NCBI GenBank assembly: GCA_965248935.1
Contig: OZ252214.1
Location: 2,790,001-2,854,000 of the forward strand
Source: G032773895 sp965248935
GTDB lineage: Bacteria > Pseudomonadota > Gammaproteobacteria > Pseudomonadales > Cellvibrionaceae
Direction: 5' to 3'
DNA length: 64,000 nt
The translations under genes and the position numbers were made by a program. Numbering within the stretch: position 1 is the stretch's first letter; each line of letters opens with the position of its first letter. Below the pieces are notes generated by a model. That model worked only from the letters and a program-made list of their open reading frames with translations, was not told the origin of the DNA and searched no databases. Positions 1-8,672 of the stretch are shown here, in pieces.

Positions 1-2205
1 AGCCTTACCGAAATTGTACGAAAGCCTTTAACCTTGTTATCACCAGGGGTTGATCGCCAGCTTGCGAAGCAAGAGTTTTTATCTAGCCCTATATATAAAG
101 AATTAATCCTAGGGCCAGATGGACAAACCACGGCATTACAGTTAAATATTCAATACGATAAAAAGTATATTGAACTTGTTCAAGCAAGAAACAATTTGCG
201 GATAAAACGAAACAGGGAGGGTCTATCCGAAGCGGAAAAAATTGAATTGGATAACGTCAGTGCCGAGTTTTTAGCGTATCGAACAGAGGCGGCTAAAAAA
301 TCGCATCAGCGGGTTGAGGACGTTCGGCAGATCGTAGCGTCATATAAAGATAGAGCGCAAATATTTGTTGGCGGTGTCAGTATGATCACTGCGGATATGA
401 TTCAGTTTATCCAAAACGATTTATTTGTATTTGGTTCTGCTGTTATCTTATTTATGATATTGGTTTTGGCGCTTATTTTTAGGTCTATGCGGTTTGTTAT
501 TATTCCCATGGTTATCTGTGTATCCGCCGTAGTGATGATGCTGGGTTACGTCAGTTGGTTGGATTGGCGTCTAACAGTGATTTCTTCCAATTTTGTTGCT
601 TTACTGCTTATTATCTCATTGGCCATTACGATTCACTTGGTTGTACGCTATCGAGAATATGTTGACCAATACCCCGCTTGGACGAAAGAGCAGTGGGTGA
701 TTGCAACAGTAAAATTTATGGCTCGCCCCTGTTTTTATACGGCAATCACCACCATTGTGGCATTTGCTTCATTAGTTATCAGTGGTATTCGCCCGGTTAT
801 TGATTTTGGTTGGATGATGACCATTGGCTTGGTTGTCGCATTGGTATTGGGCTTTCTTATATTTCCGGCGATGTTAATGCTACTTCCAGCCGATACGCCT
901 CGAAATAAAGCGCCGGACCATTCAGATAAAGAAGATACGCCTCTTACACTGGTATTTTCCAATGTGGTAGAAAAATACGGTACATACGTTTTGGTCGGGG
1001 CGTTTGTGGTCGCTGTGCTGAGTGGCTTGGGCATTTCTCGCCTTCAAGTCGAGAATCGGTTTATTGATTATTTTCATGAGTCAACCGAAATATATCAAGG
1101 CTTATCGATTATTGATAAAAACCTAGGAGGTACCACCTCCCTGGAAATTATTTTGGACCATGATGCGAAAAATAAAAATGTTTCTGTTATCGAAACTGAT
1201 GAATTTGGTAAAGAAGATGCATTTGACGATGATCCGTTTAGTAGTGATGACGGTTTTGGCGGAGACGGTTTTGGCGGAGACGGCTTTGGCAGTGACGATG
1301 AGAAAACTCAGAACCAAACAAGTTACTGGTTGACGGTGGCAGGGCTTAAACAAATTACACTTTTGCATAAATACTTAGACGTGCAACCCGAAATTGGAAA
1401 AGTGAATTCGTTGGCAACCCTGTACCAAGTTGGAAAGGATATAAACGGCAGTTTAAATGATTTTGAATTAGCAGTTATGCAACGCACACTGCCGAAAGAA
1501 GTCAGCAGTGTATTGATAGCCCCTTACTTGTTTTCCGATGGAGATCAAGCAAGGGTTGTCTTGCGTATTCACGATACCTATCCGAACCTCAACCGCTCAG
1601 AGCTGGTTGAAAGAATTAAACAGCATGTGAATGCCAGTGAGGACTTTAGTTCAGATCGGGTTCAATTTACCGGCTTGCTCGTCCTTTACAATAATATGTT
1701 ACAGAGCTTATTTAGTTCTCAAATCGTTACCCTGGGGGCTGTTTTCTTGGCCATTATGGTAATGTTTATTGCATTGTTTCGTTCATTTGTTGTAGCCATT
1801 GTTGCAATACTGCCCAATATTCTTGCTGCGTTTTCTGTATTGGGTGCAATGGGGTTAATTGGTTTACCTTTGGATATGATGACGATTACCGTTGCGGCGA
1901 TTACCGTTGGTATAGGTGTGGACGATACCATTCACTATATCCATCGCTTCAAAAAAGAAGTCGCTGAAGATGGCGATTACATCGCTGCCATGCATCGTTC
2001 CCATAAATCCATTGGTCGAGCGATGTATTATACGTCTCTTATTATTATTTTTGGTTTTGCGATTATGATTTTGTCGGAATTTATTCCAACAATTTACTTT
2101 GGGCTGTTAACTGGGTTAGCGATGTTCTCGGCATTAATGGGGGCGTTATTATTATTACCCAAATTAATTATAATGACTAAACCATTTGGGCAAAACAGTG
2201 CTTAA
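1..2205 (+). CDS. RND/MMPL-family exporter, 5' end cut by window
   Basis: Inner-membrane transporter of the RND superfamily (MMPL/HAE-like), expected to move lipids or hydrophobic compounds by proton exchange. The frame is open to base 1, and the first in-window start-like codon (TTG at 34) sits inside conserved sequence, so the true start lies upstream; 734 residues are visible. A block of several membrane segments spans about window codons 140-300, another hydrophobic stretch lies near 330-350, and a final cluster near 575-725 carries the typical G-V-D-D-T-I-H motif. A long extracytoplasmic domain lies between the clusters and contains an Asp/Gly-rich tract. The substrate cannot be told from the sequence. 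The gene ends before a tandem repeat and a hairpin terminator. Family call is firm; role is not. Confidence 0.85.
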   Translation, partial: SLTEIVRKPLTLLSPGVDRQLAKQEFLSSPIYKELILGPDGQTTALQLNIQYDKKYIELVQARNNLRIKRNREGLSEAEKIELDNVSAEFLAYRTEAAKKSHQRVEDVRQIVASYKDRAQIFVGGVSMITADMIQFIQNDLFVFGSAVILFMILVLALIFRSMRFVIIPMVICVSAVVMMLGYVSWLDWRLTVISSNFVALLLIISLAITIHLVVRYREYVDQYPAWTKEQWVIATVKFMARPCFYTAITTIVAFASLVISGIRPVIDFGWMMTIGLVVALVLGFLIFPAMLMLLPADTPRNKAPDHSDKEDTPLTLVFSNVVEKYGTYVLVGAFVVAVLSGLGISRLQVENRFIDYFHESTEIYQGLSIIDKNLGGTTSLEIILDHDAKNKNVSVIETDEFGKEDAFDDDPFSSDDGFGGDGFGGDGFGSDDEKTQNQTSYWLTVAGLKQITLLHKYLDVQPEIGKVNSLATLYQVGKDINGSLNDFELAVMQRTLPKEVSSVLIAPYLFSDGDQARVVLRIHDTYPNLNRSELVERIKQHVNASEDFSSDRVQFTGLLVLYNNMLQSLFSSQIVTLGAVFLAIMVMFIALFRSFVVAIVAILPNILAAFSVLGAMGLIGLPLDMMTITVAAITVGIGVDDTIHYIHRFKKEVAEDGDYIAAMHRSHKSIGRAMYYTSLIIIFGFAIMILSEFIPTIYFGLLTGLAMFSALMGALLLLPKLIIMTKPFGQNSA
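1249..1293 (+). repeat. 15-bp in-frame tandem repeat, Asp/Gly tract
   Basis: Three head-to-tail 15-bp units (GACGGTTTTGGCGGA and close variants) inside the exporter gene. Each encodes D-G-F-G-G/S. Because the unit is a multiple of three, copy changes would lengthen or shorten an acidic periplasmic loop without breaking the frame. Confidence 0.85.
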
Positions 2206-2228
2206 GCCTCGTTTGGTTGGGATAGATA

Positions 2229-2276
2229 GGGGTAGAATTAGTTAGGGGTAGAGTTAGATAGGGGTAGAGTTAGATA
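2229..2276 (+). repeat. 16-bp intergenic tandem repeat, three units
   Basis: Units at 2229-2244, 2245-2260 and 2261-2276 read GGGGTAGAGTTAGATA, the first with three substitutions; a degenerate partial unit follows. It lies between the exporter stop codon and its terminator. Function unknown. Confidence 0.85.
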
Positions 2277-2327
2277 GGGTAAGTAGATAGACAGGCTTTT
2301 TATCTAATGCAAAATACATGTATAGAT

Positions 2328-2360
2328 TGCCTTTATGAGTTTCATGTAAAGGCATTTTTT
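2328..2360 (+). terminator. Rho-independent terminator after the exporter
   Basis: Arms TGCCTTTA (2328-2335) and TAAAGGCA (2347-2354) are perfectly complementary and are followed by six T. Placed between the plus-strand exporter and the convergent minus-strand VanZ-like gene. Confidence 0.75.
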
Positions 2361-2379
2361 AAAATAAAAGCGTAAGTTT

Positions 2380-2766
2380 TTAACGGTTATAGATTCTAAA
2401 TTTTCGTTCTATAGTTGCACATATTATAAAACCGACTGCGAGGCCGGATATATTCGCTAATATATCGTATAAACCCGGTTGCCTGTAAGCGGTTAGCCCC
2501 TGAGAAAGCTCGATAAGAATCGAGTAGGGGATAGCGAAAAGTAATGGCATCCAAGCGTCGTAACGACCCAAGCACGCAACCCAAGCGGACAAAATAAGCA
2601 GCACGTTACCGGCAAAGTGAAGTGCAAAATCCGAAATGCCCAAATTGATTTTATCTGGGTTTGGCATTAATGCTAAAGTACTGAAAATTACAATTGCCAA
2701 AAGGAATTGCATTTGGCGTACACGTGTTATGTTTTTATTACGTATAAGGCTATCTAAATTCCACAT
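2380..2766 (-). CDS. VanZ-like small membrane protein
   Basis: 128 residues with about four hydrophobic segments. The VanZ-family signature is visible: an H-F-A-G-N region near residue 50, an E-L-S-Q motif near residue 87, and a later Arg, Asp and Asn pattern before a glycine-containing last helix (L-Y-D-I-L-A-N-I-S-G). VanZ-like proteins are often of unknown function; the namesake affects teicoplanin resistance, which should not be assumed here. The gene stands alone, convergent with the exporter and 136 bp downstream of the histidine kinase gene on the same strand. Confidence 0.75.
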   Translation of the reverse strand: MWNLDSLIRNKNITRVRQMQFLLAIVIFSTLALMPNPDKINLGISDFALHFAGNVLLILSAWVACLGRYDAWMPLLFAIPYSILIELSQGLTAYRQPGLYDILANISGLAVGFIICATIERKFRIYNR

Positions 2767-2902
2767 CCTAAATTAACCTACTTAGAGACTATTAATTAGT
2801 GCCACTTGGTGCCACATTGTTAATTACAGCTACATTGGTTTATTTTTAATCAGAGGCGGTTGAAAAGTCAATTCCATTGCCTTTGTGCGGTGACGTTATT
2901 TT

Positions 2903-4345
2903 TTATCTGCCGTGATTAAGCCGTTGATTTTGGCGTTTGGGTAGCGAAATAATGAATTTCGCGCCGCCTAGCGTCGAAACCTCTGTTCTTAAAGCGCCAT
3001 TGTAGCTGCTAATGATTTCGACGGCTACTGCCAATCCTATTCCTTGGCCGCTTGTGGCTGTATCTGCCCTGGCGCCGCGTTTTAGAATTTCGTGTTTTAG
3101 GTCAGCGGGAATTCCGGTGCCATTATCCTCAATTGATAATTCATAAAAAGATTGGGTGTGGGTTAGGTTTACTTGCACCATACCGCAGCCATACTTGAAT
3201 GCGTTTTCCATCATATTACCAAATACTTCCATAAAATCGTCCTCTTCACCGACAATTAAAGTATCGGAATCGATATTGTTTTGAAATTGGACGTTCTTAT
3301 CTCGGTAAACTTTTTGCAAAGCGCCATTGAGGCGAGTAAAAAGTTGGTGAATATTAATTTTATCTTTTACAAGAGCATGGGAAGAAAAGGTTGCGCGTTT
3401 TAATTGATGACTAATAATATCAGTCATTCTTTTTATTTGTTCACTGATGGTTTTTGATGAGCTTTCGGCATTTGTATTAGCGTCAATGGCTCCCTGAACA
3501 ATGGCTAAAGGGGTTTTTAAACTGTGAGCTAAATCCGATAGGGTGTTTTTATATTTATTTCGCTGTTGTTGCTCGACAGCCAAAACCCTATTTAAGTTTT
3601 GCGTAACAGGCCGAATTTCGTTGGGGTATTCACCCGTAAGTTGATTTGTCTCCCCCATATCAAGTTGGTTAATATCTTTCGCTAAGTGTTTTAACGGCAC
3701 GAGACTCCAACGAACAATGAATAATTGTGAAAAAAGAAGAAGAATTGACATGCCGCCCATCCAGATCCACATAGTATTTCTATAGAGTTTTAATTCCTGC
3801 TGGAAACTCTCTTGTGAATGAATAATAACAAAGTTAAAAGCCTGCTCTCCGCTGCCGAATTCCCAAATAGTTTTATAACTTAGCTGGAACATTTTTTTAT
3901 TAAGCCAGAAAACTTCATTAAAATAAAAAATACCTGCCTGGTCAGTTAAGGCTGAGGTTGAATCGTCGAAGCTTTTATTGATTTTTGGCAAAATACTGTG
4001 CTTGGCGTTATTTTTTGCAAGTGCTTCAGTAAGAGTATAAGAAGTAGAGCGCCAAGCTTGTATATTATTCTCCGATACCACCGATGCATACAGGCCAGAT
4101 TCCGCTGCTGAAAACCGGGGTTCAGCAAAGTCTGTTGGTAGCGCTAGAGAAGTTTCGTTGGGTTCTGCGGAGCCGAGTAATAAATATATTTGAGCTTTAA
4201 GCGCATCTTTTTCTGCGTTTATTAAGCTTTTCTTAAAGGCTTTATCCAGGGAGTAGGCACTAAAACCCAGCAGAATAGGTAAGACCACTGCGGCAGCAAA
4301 AAAGTATCTCGATGCAAGTGAATTAGGTTTTAGTTTTAGATCCAT
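2903..4345 (-). CDS. PhoQ-like sensor histidine kinase
   Basis: Membrane sensor kinase of a two-component system. An N-terminal membrane helix (about residues 13-34) and a second one (about 192-211) bracket a periplasmic sensor region of roughly 155 residues; a HAMP-like linker follows. The phosphoacceptor is His274 in D-L-A-H-S-L-K-T-P. ATP-binding boxes are N-M-M-E-N-A (377-382), D-N-G-T-G-I-P (407-413) and G-Q-G-I-G-L (433-438). All catalytic motifs look intact at 480 residues, normal for the family. It lies 46 bp downstream of the response regulator gene, so the two are probably co-transcribed. Resemblance to PhoQ rests on layout and on the PhoP-like partner; the signal is unknown. Confidence 0.85.
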   Translation of the reverse strand: MDLKLKPNSLASRYFFAAAVVLPILLGFSAYSLDKAFKKSLINAEKDALKAQIYLLLGSAEPNETSLALPTDFAEPRFSAAESGLYASVVSENNIQAWRSTSYTLTEALAKNNAKHSILPKINKSFDDSTSALTDQAGIFYFNEVFWLNKKMFQLSYKTIWEFGSGEQAFNFVIIHSQESFQQELKLYRNTMWIWMGGMSILLLFSQLFIVRWSLVPLKHLAKDINQLDMGETNQLTGEYPNEIRPVTQNLNRVLAVEQQQRNKYKNTLSDLAHSLKTPLAIVQGAIDANTNAESSSKTISEQIKRMTDIISHQLKRATFSSHALVKDKINIHQLFTRLNGALQKVYRDKNVQFQNNIDSDTLIVGEEDDFMEVFGNMMENAFKYGCGMVQVNLTHTQSFYELSIEDNGTGIPADLKHEILKRGARADTATSGQGIGLAVAVEIISSYNGALRTEVSTLGGAKFIISLPKRQNQRLNHGR

Positions 4346-4391
4346 TTAATGTAATGGTTAATTGTGGTTAGCACAAAAAAGTGAGGTAAGG

Positions 4392-5066
4392 TTATTCTTC
4401 AATTGCAAAACGATAGCCCTGCCCCCGAATGGTCTTAATAGGTTTTAAAGTGCCCTTGGGGTCCAATTTTTTTCTAAGGCGGCCCACAAATACTTCAATA
4501 ACGTTGCTGTCTCGCTCGAAGTCTTGATGGTAGAGGTGTTCTGTTAAAACCGTCTTTGAAATAGACTCTCCAGCATGGAGCGCCAAATATTCCAGAGTGT
4601 TGTATTCGTAGCTGGTCAGCTCAATGGGCGCATCGCTCAAAAAAACCTGCTTAGATGACGTATCGATTGTTATTGGACCAAAGTTTAGGCGTGGCGTTGT
4701 ATTACCTGTAGAGCGGCGTATTAATGCATTGGCGCGGGCCTTTAGCTCTTCGGAATGAAAGGGTTTGACCAAATAGTCGTCTGCTCCCGCTTCTAGCCCC
4801 TTTACTTTATCCTGCCAATGGCCCCGAGCAGTTAAAACAAGAACAGGGTATTTTTTGCCCGCGTCTCTTAAGCGTTGAATTAACGTAATACCGTCTAATA
4901 CGGGTAAACCCACATCAATAATAGCGAGGTCGTAATCACATTCTATTGCGTAGTATTCTCCGTCTTGGCCATCGGCAGCCGATTCAATCACAAACCCTTC
5001 CTGTTGGAAAACGTCGGTTAATTGTTGGCGGATTTGGGCTTCATCTTCAACAATAAGTAATTTCAT
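4392..5066 (-). CDS. PhoP/OmpR-family response regulator
   Basis: DNA-binding partner of the neighbouring kinase. The start is placed at the ATG at 5066 (M-K-L-L-I-V-E-D-E), because the receiver domain begins there; an upstream in-frame extension of 20 residues has no domain similarity. The receiver domain fills the first 115 residues, with the acidic pair near residue 8, the phosphoacceptor Asp in A-I-I-D-V-G-L-P and the conserved Lys in V-K-P-F. A winged-helix output domain follows and ends with the usual G-Q-G-Y-R-F. 224 residues, typical length. It is flanked by a PepSY protein gene upstream and the kinase downstream, all minus strand. Confidence 0.9.
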   Translation of the reverse strand: MKLLIVEDEAQIRQQLTDVFQQEGFVIESAADGQDGEYYAIECDYDLAIIDVGLPVLDGITLIQRLRDAGKKYPVLVLTARGHWQDKVKGLEAGADDYLVKPFHSEELKARANALIRRSTGNTTPRLNFGPITIDTSSKQVFLSDAPIELTSYEYNTLEYLALHAGESISKTVLTEHLYHQDFERDSNVIEVFVGRLRKKLDPKGTLKPIKTIRGQGYRFAIEE

Positions 5067-5112
5067 ATATTCACCAAATACTCCGCGACATAAAAAAGCT
5101 ATGTGCGGTTCG

Positions 5113-5394
5113 TTATGAGTTTTCATCTGATCTAATGGTAACGATCTTTACCCGCCCTGATTCCAGTAACAGTTTGACCTTAAAGGAGCCCCTGCCCTGT
5201 TTTTGTACACTCAATACCTTGCCGCCATATTGACTTTGAGCTTTTGCTGCCGCTTGGCTTTTGTTCATTTGCTGAGCGAAAAAGTAAGGGATAAAATTGT
5301 TATTGAATTCGTGGGAAAAGCTTGTAAAGGAAATGGCCATCAAAAATATGAACGAAACTAAGTGGGCGATGAGTTTTGAGCTAAAGTATTTCAT
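5113..5394 (-). CDS. Small secreted PepSY-like protein
   Basis: 93 residues with a signal peptide (basic start, hydrophobic core about residues 10-25, cleavage near S-F-S-H). The C-terminal half has the PepSY-like pattern A-A-A-K-A-Q-S-Q-Y-G-G-K-V-L-S-V, followed by a short beta segment. I use the ATG at 5394; the longer reading starts at TTG and would put charged residues before the signal peptide. Small PepSY proteins often sit next to PhoPQ-like pairs and may act on the sensor or be its regulon; that role is inferred from position. It begins the probable operon, 46 bp before the response regulator. Confidence 0.7.
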   Translation of the reverse strand: MKYFSSKLIAHLVSFIFLMAISFTSFSHEFNNNFIPYFFAQQMNKSQAAAKAQSQYGGKVLSVQKQGRGSFKVKLLLESGRVKIVTIRSDENS

Positions 5395-5569
5395 TTTTAC
5401 ATTTCTCTGCACTGCCAATAGAATGGCGCCAATACGGATGACTCTTATCTAATGACATTGCCTTACAATTTTCGTAGTTTAGCTCGTATTTGGGTTTGTA
5501 TTTGAGTCCTTCGCTTTTGCTATGGCTACAAGGAAAAGGATTCAACATTACTTTATCATATTTCCGCAT
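5381..5569 (-). CDS. Doubtful small ORF, 62 residues
   Basis: An open frame between the glycine-zipper gene and the PepSY gene, overlapping the PepSY start by 14 bp. It has no signal peptide, no membrane segment and no domain I recognise; three Cys are present. It may only be a chance frame in the leader of the PepSY gene. Listed for completeness. Confidence 0.2.
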   Translation of the reverse strand: MRKYDKVMLNPFPCSHSKSEGLKYKPKYELNYENCKAMSLDKSHPYWRHSIGSAEKCKNEIL

Positions 5570-5624
5570 TAAGTTTGCTTTCCAGCTTTCATTCTACGCC
5601 AACCAGCCGTTGAGTGAAGTGATT

Positions 5625-6200
5625 CTAAAAATAAACGGGTGAAACATTCACTGCCACTTTAATTTTTTTGCCTGGGTGGCGTGCCATTTCTGTATGGTAG
5701 ATTTGACCGCCATACTGGTAGTTTACATCGTAACCTACCAGTTCCTGTTTCGCTTCAGTAATGTATTGAACCTCGCAACGCTCTACCCTGGTATAAGTGG
5801 TGCGCTGGCGAGTGCGTTGGGCATCTTGGCGGTCGGCAATCCCCCTGCCTATAGATGCGCCTATAAGGGAGCCCACGAGAATACCGGCGTGTTTATTGTC
5901 GTGGTGAACGCCAACCGCATTGCCAATTGCGCCGCCAATTAGAGCGCCTGCAATAATGGGTTTGCGAGGGGCGTGCCGTCTGCGGGGTTCGTTTTCAACT
6001 TTCTCCATCCAGCAGTTTTCCTGGGGAACCTGTTGTTCAATAGTGTCGTAAATTGGTGTGACCTGGGTAACTCGGGCATAGTCCACTAGCGGATCATTAT
6101 GCTTAGATTTTGGGCTGCTTGCATTGGCGCCATTTGAGAGCGCGAGTACACAGGTGCTTGCTAGAATATAGGTGATCGCTACGATATGTCCGGTTTTCAT
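5625..6200 (-). CDS. Glycine-zipper 2TM envelope protein
   Basis: 191 residues with a signal peptide (cleavage likely after A-N-A near residue 27). A central glycine-zipper block (about residues 80-118) shows repeated Gly spacing, for example A-G-A-L-I-G-G-A-I-G and V-G-S-L-I-G-A-S-I-G; this matches the 17-kDa surface-antigen-like 2TM family. Two Cys, before and after the zipper (N-C-W near 62; E-R-C-E near 142), might form a disulfide. A Shine-Dalgarno-like AGGA lies about 8 bases before the ATG. Such proteins sit in the periplasm or outer membrane and affect envelope integrity; the exact role is unknown. It is divergent from the STAS-like gene across 271 bp that must hold both promoters. 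Confidence 0.75.
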   Translation of the reverse strand: MKTGHIVAITYILASTCVLALSNGANASSPKSKHNDPLVDYARVTQVTPIYDTIEQQVPQENCWMEKVENEPRRRHAPRKPIIAGALIGGAIGNAVGVHHDNKHAGILVGSLIGASIGRGIADRQDAQRTRQRTTYTRVERCEVQYITEAKQELVGYDVNYQYGGQIYHTEMARHPGKKIKVAVNVSPVYF

Positions 6201-6471
6201 GATTTTTTCCTCACCAGCTTACTTAGGTTTGAATGAATAGTACGACGGTGAAACTGAATAGAGGCTTAAGGTTAAGGGCTGGCCGCATTATTCGCTGTGT
6301 ATGTAGGCTTGTCTGTTATTACAGGCAACGGCGTAGGGCGCTTCTGACACCCTGGTTTCAGTATGCGGTAAAATAGGACATTTAGTGTTTTTAGGTGGCA
6401 TAAACACAAAACTTTCCACTATATTGTGTATGACTAACCTATATTAAGCAGATTCAGAGAGGCCCCTTGCA

Positions 6472-6852
6472 ATGGGCATAGAGCTTTCCACCGAGCGTCG
6501 TAACGACCTTTTACTTGCCCACCTTGAGGGTGAGTTTGAAATCTATGGTATGAAAGGTGCCTATGGCGAGGTGCTGGCTGAGGTCAAAGAGCATTCCATT
6601 CGTTTTTTGATTATCGATATGCGCCAAGTGGGGGGGGAGATTAGCATAACGGATAAGTTTTACTTGGCTGAGTTTGCGTCCAGGCTGTCGGTTCGGAAGT
6701 TGGGTTCGCTCACGCCAAAAATTGCTGTCTTAGTGGATGCGTCACTTATTGATTCCGAGAGATTTGCCGAAACGGTTGCCCGCAATAGAGGGATGGATGC
6801 CCATGTTTGCGCAGAGATGGACGAAGCACTTCAATGGCTTGGAATGGAATAG
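6472..6852 (+). CDS. STAS/SpoIIAA-like domain protein
   Basis: 126 residues, soluble, made of one domain. The pattern fits SpoIIAA-like STAS proteins: a beta-rich N-terminus, a central R-F-L-I-I-D-M-R strand, and a C-terminal N-R-G-M-D-A-H-V then A-L-Q-W-L ending. These proteins usually bind partners or small ligands in the cytoplasm; no partner is evident. A GAGAGG Shine-Dalgarno-like sequence precedes the ATG. It is the last ordinary gene before the accessory island, and a 15-bp sequence repeated inside the island begins 45 bp after its stop codon. Confidence 0.6.
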   Translation: MGIELSTERRNDLLLAHLEGEFEIYGMKGAYGEVLAEVKEHSIRFLIIDMRQVGGEISITDKFYLAEFASRLSVRKLGSLTPKIAVLVDASLIDSERFAETVARNRGMDAHVCAEMDEALQWLGME

Positions 6853-6896
6853 CGCGCTATATTCGCTTTTTTTGATAGTATACATGCAATGCATAG

Positions 6897-6911
6897 ACAA
6901 GCGACTGTGAT
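6897..6911 (+). repeat. 15-bp direct repeat, copy 1 (island edge)
   Basis: ACAAGCGACTGTGAT, identical to 9782-9796 and followed in both by an A-rich tract. A GTTAAAT sequence lies 29 bp downstream. The two copies bracket the HEPN, Tse2-like and Tae4-like genes, so they may mark a recombination boundary; that is inference. Confidence 0.5.
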
Positions 6912-7100
6912 AAAAAACAAGCCCAAACTGCACGTTAAATTAATTCATTTTCCACGCGCAATTATCACGCACCATTGCGTTTAGAATTGTCATCATCTTT
7001 CTCATGCACACGGTAAGTGCAACTTTTTTGTGCTTACCTGTGGTCACACGTTTATTGCAAAACTGTTTCATAATGGGGTTGTGTGGGATGGCGCAAGACC

Positions 7101-7176
7101 ACACACGACTGTACGCCGGAATAAATTAAATACCCTGTAGGTTGGAAAAGCCGGAGGCGGCTTCCAACGTTTACCG
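7101..7176 (+). repeat. Dispersed palindromic element, copy 1
   Basis: About 76 bp matching the reverse complement of 39322-39399 with fewer than ten differences. The core is a strong hairpin: GTTGGAA and TTCCAAC arms with an inner AGCCG/CGGCT stem, GAGG loop and two bulged A. It resembles a REP-type or miniature mobile repeat. Confidence 0.7.
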
Positions 7177-7447
7177 TGTAACAGTGCAATGGCAATGGTA
7201 TTGTCTGGTGCATAATGTTGAAAAGCTATGGAAGTATGCGGCGCAAGAGGTTACTGATGTCTAGAGGGGTAATTATAGGTTTAATTGTACCTATACCGAT
7301 CGATATTCGAGTTCTCATGTGGTGATTTTGCGAAATTGAAAATTGAGCATATAATGAGCGCATTAATTAATTTGAAAGGGTGTGGGGTTTTCGGTGAATA
7401 ATAACCGTATTTTTCTACAGCCTTGTTTGAGGGTAATGTGAGACCCA

Positions 7448-7478
7448 AGCTTTAGCCGCAACTAAAGCTCTCTTTTTC
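7448..7478 (+). terminator. Hairpin terminator before the HEPN gene
   Basis: Perfect 8-bp arms AGCTTTAG (7448-7455) and CTAAAGCT (7462-7469), then CTCTTTTT. It ends 33 bp before the next start codon, so it could also act as an attenuator of that gene. Confidence 0.55.
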
Positions 7479-7510
7479 AGTAGTTCGTCTCGTTAGAGGA
7501 AAAGGATGAC

Positions 7511-8173
7511 ATGGCATTTATGATAAACAATGGATGGGATGTGGCTCACCATCATATACATGAAGGGTTCAAGCACCTTGGAGAAGCATACAGCTATAAT
7601 AAACATGCAACTGACAAATTTCAGAAATATGAAGATGATCTCCATTGGGCAAAATGCTTAGCGGCATCTGGTGAAGTAAGCCAATATTATATGCATGAAA
7701 ATAAGCTCAGCATAAAGGCAGTTATATTATTTCAAGCTGGTTTAGAAGCTTGGATTTCGTGGGCATATACTGATCCAAAGTTATCCGGTGTTACCCGTCC
7801 TAACAAATTTGTTCCGAAATGGGAAACTGCTTTAAAGCACTTAGATATTCAACATGATTTTTCCATATATTCACACTTTTATCGTAATGTCAGAAACCCA
7901 GTAGTTCATCCGTCTAATTCAAGTGATATTGAGACGGTTAGTAATATTTGGTTCCTACCAACCTATGAGGGCTTCCAAGCAGGTTGGCTTGCAATGTCCA
8001 AGGTAAGTGCAGGTCTTGATCGTCCGTTCGATAATGATTCATGGGAAAATATGTGCAATATAAATGGTGCGCCAAACTTCATAGATAGAAACACCATATT
8101 GTTTTTAAAAGAGCTTGAGAGAAAAATTACGCAAAAGCACCTATCCGGTGCCAGAAAGGTTACAGGTGAATAA
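7511..8173 (+). CDS. HEPN-like protein of unknown role
   Basis: 220 residues, soluble and helical. Near residue 135-140 it has R-N-P-V-V-H, an R-x4-H motif of the HEPN superfamily, preceded by a helical stretch typical of that fold. HEPN proteins are often RNases or nucleotidyl-modifying toxins in defence and toxin-antitoxin systems; others are inactive. No obvious partner gene is adjacent, so a role in defence is only inferred from the island setting. An AGGAAAAGGA purine tract precedes the ATG. The base composition is AT-rich compared with core genes. A 13-bp perfect hairpin follows the gene. Confidence 0.5.
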   Translation: MAFMINNGWDVAHHHIHEGFKHLGEAYSYNKHATDKFQKYEDDLHWAKCLAASGEVSQYYMHENKLSIKAVILFQAGLEAWISWAYTDPKLSGVTRPNKFVPKWETALKHLDIQHDFSIYSHFYRNVRNPVVHPSNSSDIETVSNIWFLPTYEGFQAGWLAMSKVSAGLDRPFDNDSWENMCNINGAPNFIDRNTILFLKELERKITQKHLSGARKVTGE

Positions 8174-8195
8174 TTTCTCTAGCAAGGCAGACAGA

Positions 8196-8241
8196 CTATT
8201 TTAAGCGTCTTTCCGCTTCCGCTCCCAAACGCTTAAAATAG
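8196..8241. repeat. Perfect 13-bp inverted repeat
   Basis: Arms CTATTTTAAGCGT (8196-8208) and ACGCTTAAAATAG (8229-8241) with a 20-base loop and no T-run. The stem can be extended imperfectly outward (GCAA/TTGC and CAG/CTG pairs), and a GTTAAGC lies just downstream. The shape recalls an attC recombination site, but it is not a clean match. Confidence 0.6.
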
Positions 8242-8296
8242 CTGCTGTTTGCGGCGTTAAGCAAAAAATTAACATCATCCATAAAAGGAAATAATT

Positions 8297-8670
8297 ATGA
8301 TACCCCAAGAAAAGATATATCTGTCACCTGAAACTTTATATCGAATCGGAAATGGCTCTTCACCTCTTTTAACCAAAGTTAGGCCCGGCGAAATGGATAC
8401 TATAGAAGTAAACGGTGTGACACAAATTATCGCTAATGGGAAAGGTATTAGTCTTTACAACGAAAAAGGCTTGAATTTAGCACCTCTTACTGGGTATGGG
8501 AAATTTCACCTAAAACCCAGATGCCTATTGGCTTAAAACTTATAAAAGATGATCGTCCAGAGGGCCATTATAGTCTTTGTCCCTCTAGAAATATGAGTGT
8601 ACACGAATTTATTGCCCTTTTAGAGAAAGTGGTTATTCATTGCAAAAAAGCATTCAAGAAGAAGGCTTAG
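8297..8670 (+). pseudogene. Tse2-like ADP-ribosyltransferase-fold toxin, frameshifted
   Basis: Two overlapping frames together match the layout of Tse2-like toxins (type VI effector or toxin-antitoxin toxin that acts in the cytoplasm). The first frame (8297-8536) gives L-Y-R near residue 15, an A-N-G-K-G-I-S-L-Y segment and a K-F-H-L stretch. The second, in the -1 frame (about 8509-8670), continues with M-P-I-G-L-K-L-I-K-D-D, then G-H-Y-S-L-C-P and a C-terminal helix. The switch lies at an AAAA run near 8512-8515: one missing A, a -1 ribosomal slip, or a sequencing error would all explain it. The good Shine-Dalgarno (AAGGAAAT) suggests the start is real. The next gene starts 2 bp after the stop codon and is the likely antidote. 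Family call rests on motif order only. Confidence 0.55.
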
Positions 8671-8672
8671 AG

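Larger units (their letters stand above)
6853..7510. other. Gene-free stretch at the island border
   Basis: 658 bp without a credible gene. It holds a 15-bp sequence (6897-6911) that recurs exactly at 9782-9796, one copy of a dispersed palindromic element (7101-7176) and a hairpin terminator (7448-7478). The rest shows no structure I can name. Confidence 0.6.
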
